NCBI GenBank assembly: GCA_900555215.1 | Contig: USKR01000050.1 | Location: 1 to 7,718, forward strand | Reading direction: 5' to 3' | Length of the DNA stretch: 7,718 bases | Origin: an uncultured Ruminococcus sp. | Lineage (GTDB): Bacteria > Bacillota > Clostridia > Lachnospirales > Lachnospiraceae | Shown: piece by piece, positions 6,515-7,718 of the stretch | How positions within the stretch are numbered: the stretch's first letter is position 1 | Layout of the letters: every line of letters starts with the position of its first letter | The notes under the pieces: model-generated | What the model was told of the DNA's origin: nothing | The model's database searches: none | The model's input: the letters and a program-made list of their open reading frames with translations, nothing else | Program-made: the position numbers and the translations under genes

Positions 6515-7718
6515 ATGGCAGAAAACAGATATGTGGGTTCTTACCCGGTGATCGGTATCAGACCTACCATCGATGGAAGAAAGGGAGTTCTCGATGTAAG
6601 AGGATCTCTGGAAGAGCAGACAATGAATATGGCGAAAAACGCTGCAAAACTGTTTGAGGAAAACTTAAGATACTCAAACGGCGAGCCGGTTAAAGTTGTT
6701 ATCGCTGATTCCACGATCGGACGTGTGGGAGAGAGCGCTGCATGTGCGGACAAGTTTAGAAAAGAAGGCGTTGATATCACACTGACAGTTACACCGTGCT
6801 GGTGCTACGGATCTGAGACAATGGATATGGACCCGACAACGATCAAAGCTGTATGGGGACTGAACGCAACAGAGAGACCGGGTGCTGTATATCTTGCATC
6901 TGTTCTTGCTACTCACGCTCAGAAAGGTCTTCCGGCATTCGGTATCTACGGACATGACGTTCAGGATGCTGACGATATGACGATCCCGGAAAATGTTAAG
7001 GAGAAACTGCTGCGGTTCGGCCGTGCGGCGGTTGCAGCTGCTTCCATGAGAGGAAAATCGTGGCTGCAGATTGGCTCTATCTGCATGGGAATCGGCGGAT
7101 CGATCATTGATTCCGATTTTATCGAGTCTTATCTGGGGATGCGTGTTGAGTCTGTTGACGAGGTTGAGATCATCCGCCGGATGACAGAGGGCATCTACGA
7201 CGAGGCTGAGTATCAGAAAGCTCTTGCATGGGCAAAAGAGAAATGCCACATCGGATTCGACAAGAACCCGGTTGAACTGCAGAAATCCCAGGAAGAGAAA
7301 GAGAAGCAGTTCGAGTTTGTTGTTAAGATGGCCGTTATCATCAAAGACCTGATGCAGGGCAACAAGAACTTCCCGGAGGAGCTTTCCGAGGAAGCGATCG
7401 GACACAACGCGATCGCAGCAGGCTTCCAGGGACAGAGACAGTGGACAGACTTCTATCCGAACGGAGACTTCGCAGAGGCAATGCTCAACTCTTCATTCGA
7501 CTGGGATGGAGCACGTGAGCCGTACATCCTGGCTACAGAGAACGACGTGCTCAACGGCCTTGGAATGCTGTTCATGAAACTCCTTACAAACCGCGCTCAG
7601 ATGTTCGCGGATGTACGTACATACTGGAGCCCGGAGGCTGTCAAGAGAGTGACAGGCTACGACCTTGAGGGCGTTGCGAAAGAGAACGGCGGTATCATCC
7701 ACCTGATCAACTCCGGCG
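6515..7718 (+). CDS. fucI: L-fucose isomerase (3' partial)
   Basis: The frame is open from the ATG at 6515 to the window end, giving 401 codons of a protein of about 590. It follows E. coli FucI closely from recall: [10 protein letters not shown] near the start, [84 protein letters not shown] and [18 protein letters not shown]. The metal ligands matching E. coli Glu337 and Asp361 are E342 and D366, with the same spacing of 24 residues. The third ligand, His528 in E. coli, lies past the window. The enzyme is a cytoplasmic Mn-dependent ketol isomerase that interconverts L-fucose and L-fuculose, and the family also acts on D-arabinose. It is the first gene right of the divergent promoter region and probably heads a fucose operon continuing beyond the window. 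No internal stop or frameshift is seen. Confidence 0.96.
   Translation, partial: MAENRYVGSYPVIGIRPTIDGRKGVLDVRGSLEEQTMNMAKNAAKLFEENLRYSNGEPVKVVIADSTIGRVGESAACADKFRKEGVDITLTVTPCWCYGSETMDMDPTTIKAVWGLNATERPGAVYLASVLATHAQKGLPAFGIYGHDVQDADDMTIPENVKEKLLRFGRAAVAAASMRGKSWLQIGSICMGIGGSIIDSDFIESYLGMRVESVDEVEIIRRMTEGIYDEAEYQKALAWAKEKCHIGFDKNPVELQKSQEEKEKQFEFVVKMAVIIKDLMQGNKNFPEELSEEAIGHNAIAAGFQGQRQWTDFYPNGDFAEAMLNSSFDWDGAREPYILATENDVLNGLGMLFMKLLTNRAQMFADVRTYWSPEAVKRVTGYDLEGVAKENGGIIHLINSG

Noticed and set aside
6674..7405. A 243-codon open frame on the minus strand opposite fucI
   Set aside because: It lies wholly within the clearly conserved fucI reading frame, has no recognisable motifs, and reads as complement of biased codons. 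It is a shadow.

Overview
The window looks like a chromosomal segment of a Gram-positive gut Firmicute, most likely a Lachnospiraceae member (a Mediterraneibacter, Blautia or Dorea type of genome). The grounds are strong AGGAGG-type ribosome sites, sigma-A-like promoters, a large cell-wall-anchored multidomain glycosidase of the mucin/host-glycan type, and an L-fucose isomerase gene. The genus is inferred; no rRNA or marker gene is present to confirm it.

Layout: (1) 2-3403 (+), the 3' part of a very large surface glycoside hydrolase. It has a GH20 catalytic domain, a LamG-like domain, a discoidin/CBM32 domain, a helical module, a beta-sandwich repeat, two FIVAR modules and a C-terminal wall-sorting signal. 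Its 5' end lies outside the window. (2) 3458-5351, an apparently complete IS1182-type insertion sequence of about 1.9 kb. It carries one 542-aa DDE transposase on the minus strand, and its terminal inverted repeats each sit inside a hairpin. (3) 5414-6268 (-), an AraC-family regulator with an N-terminal cupin. (4) 6269-6514, a divergent control region with two overlapping promoter candidates and several repeats. (5) 6515-7718 (+), the first 401 codons of L-fucose isomerase (fucI), cut by the window end.

How it fits together: the hexosaminidase would act outside the cell on N-acetylhexosamine-containing host glycans. The AraC protein probably controls fucI, the entry enzyme for fucose released from the same kind of glycan. 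Without the IS, the hydrolase gene and the AraC gene would converge across only about 116 bases. The IS landed in this gap and breaks no gene. The hairpin at each IS end is followed by a T-run in the inward direction. The left one can therefore end hydrolase transcripts and the right one AraC transcripts, which would also shield the transposase from outside transcription.

I found no CRISPR array, RNA gene or clearly novel system. The points most worth checking are the IS end structure, the overlapping divergent promoters with nearby repeats, and the divergent GH20 active-site motifs. No spacer exceeds 300 bases.
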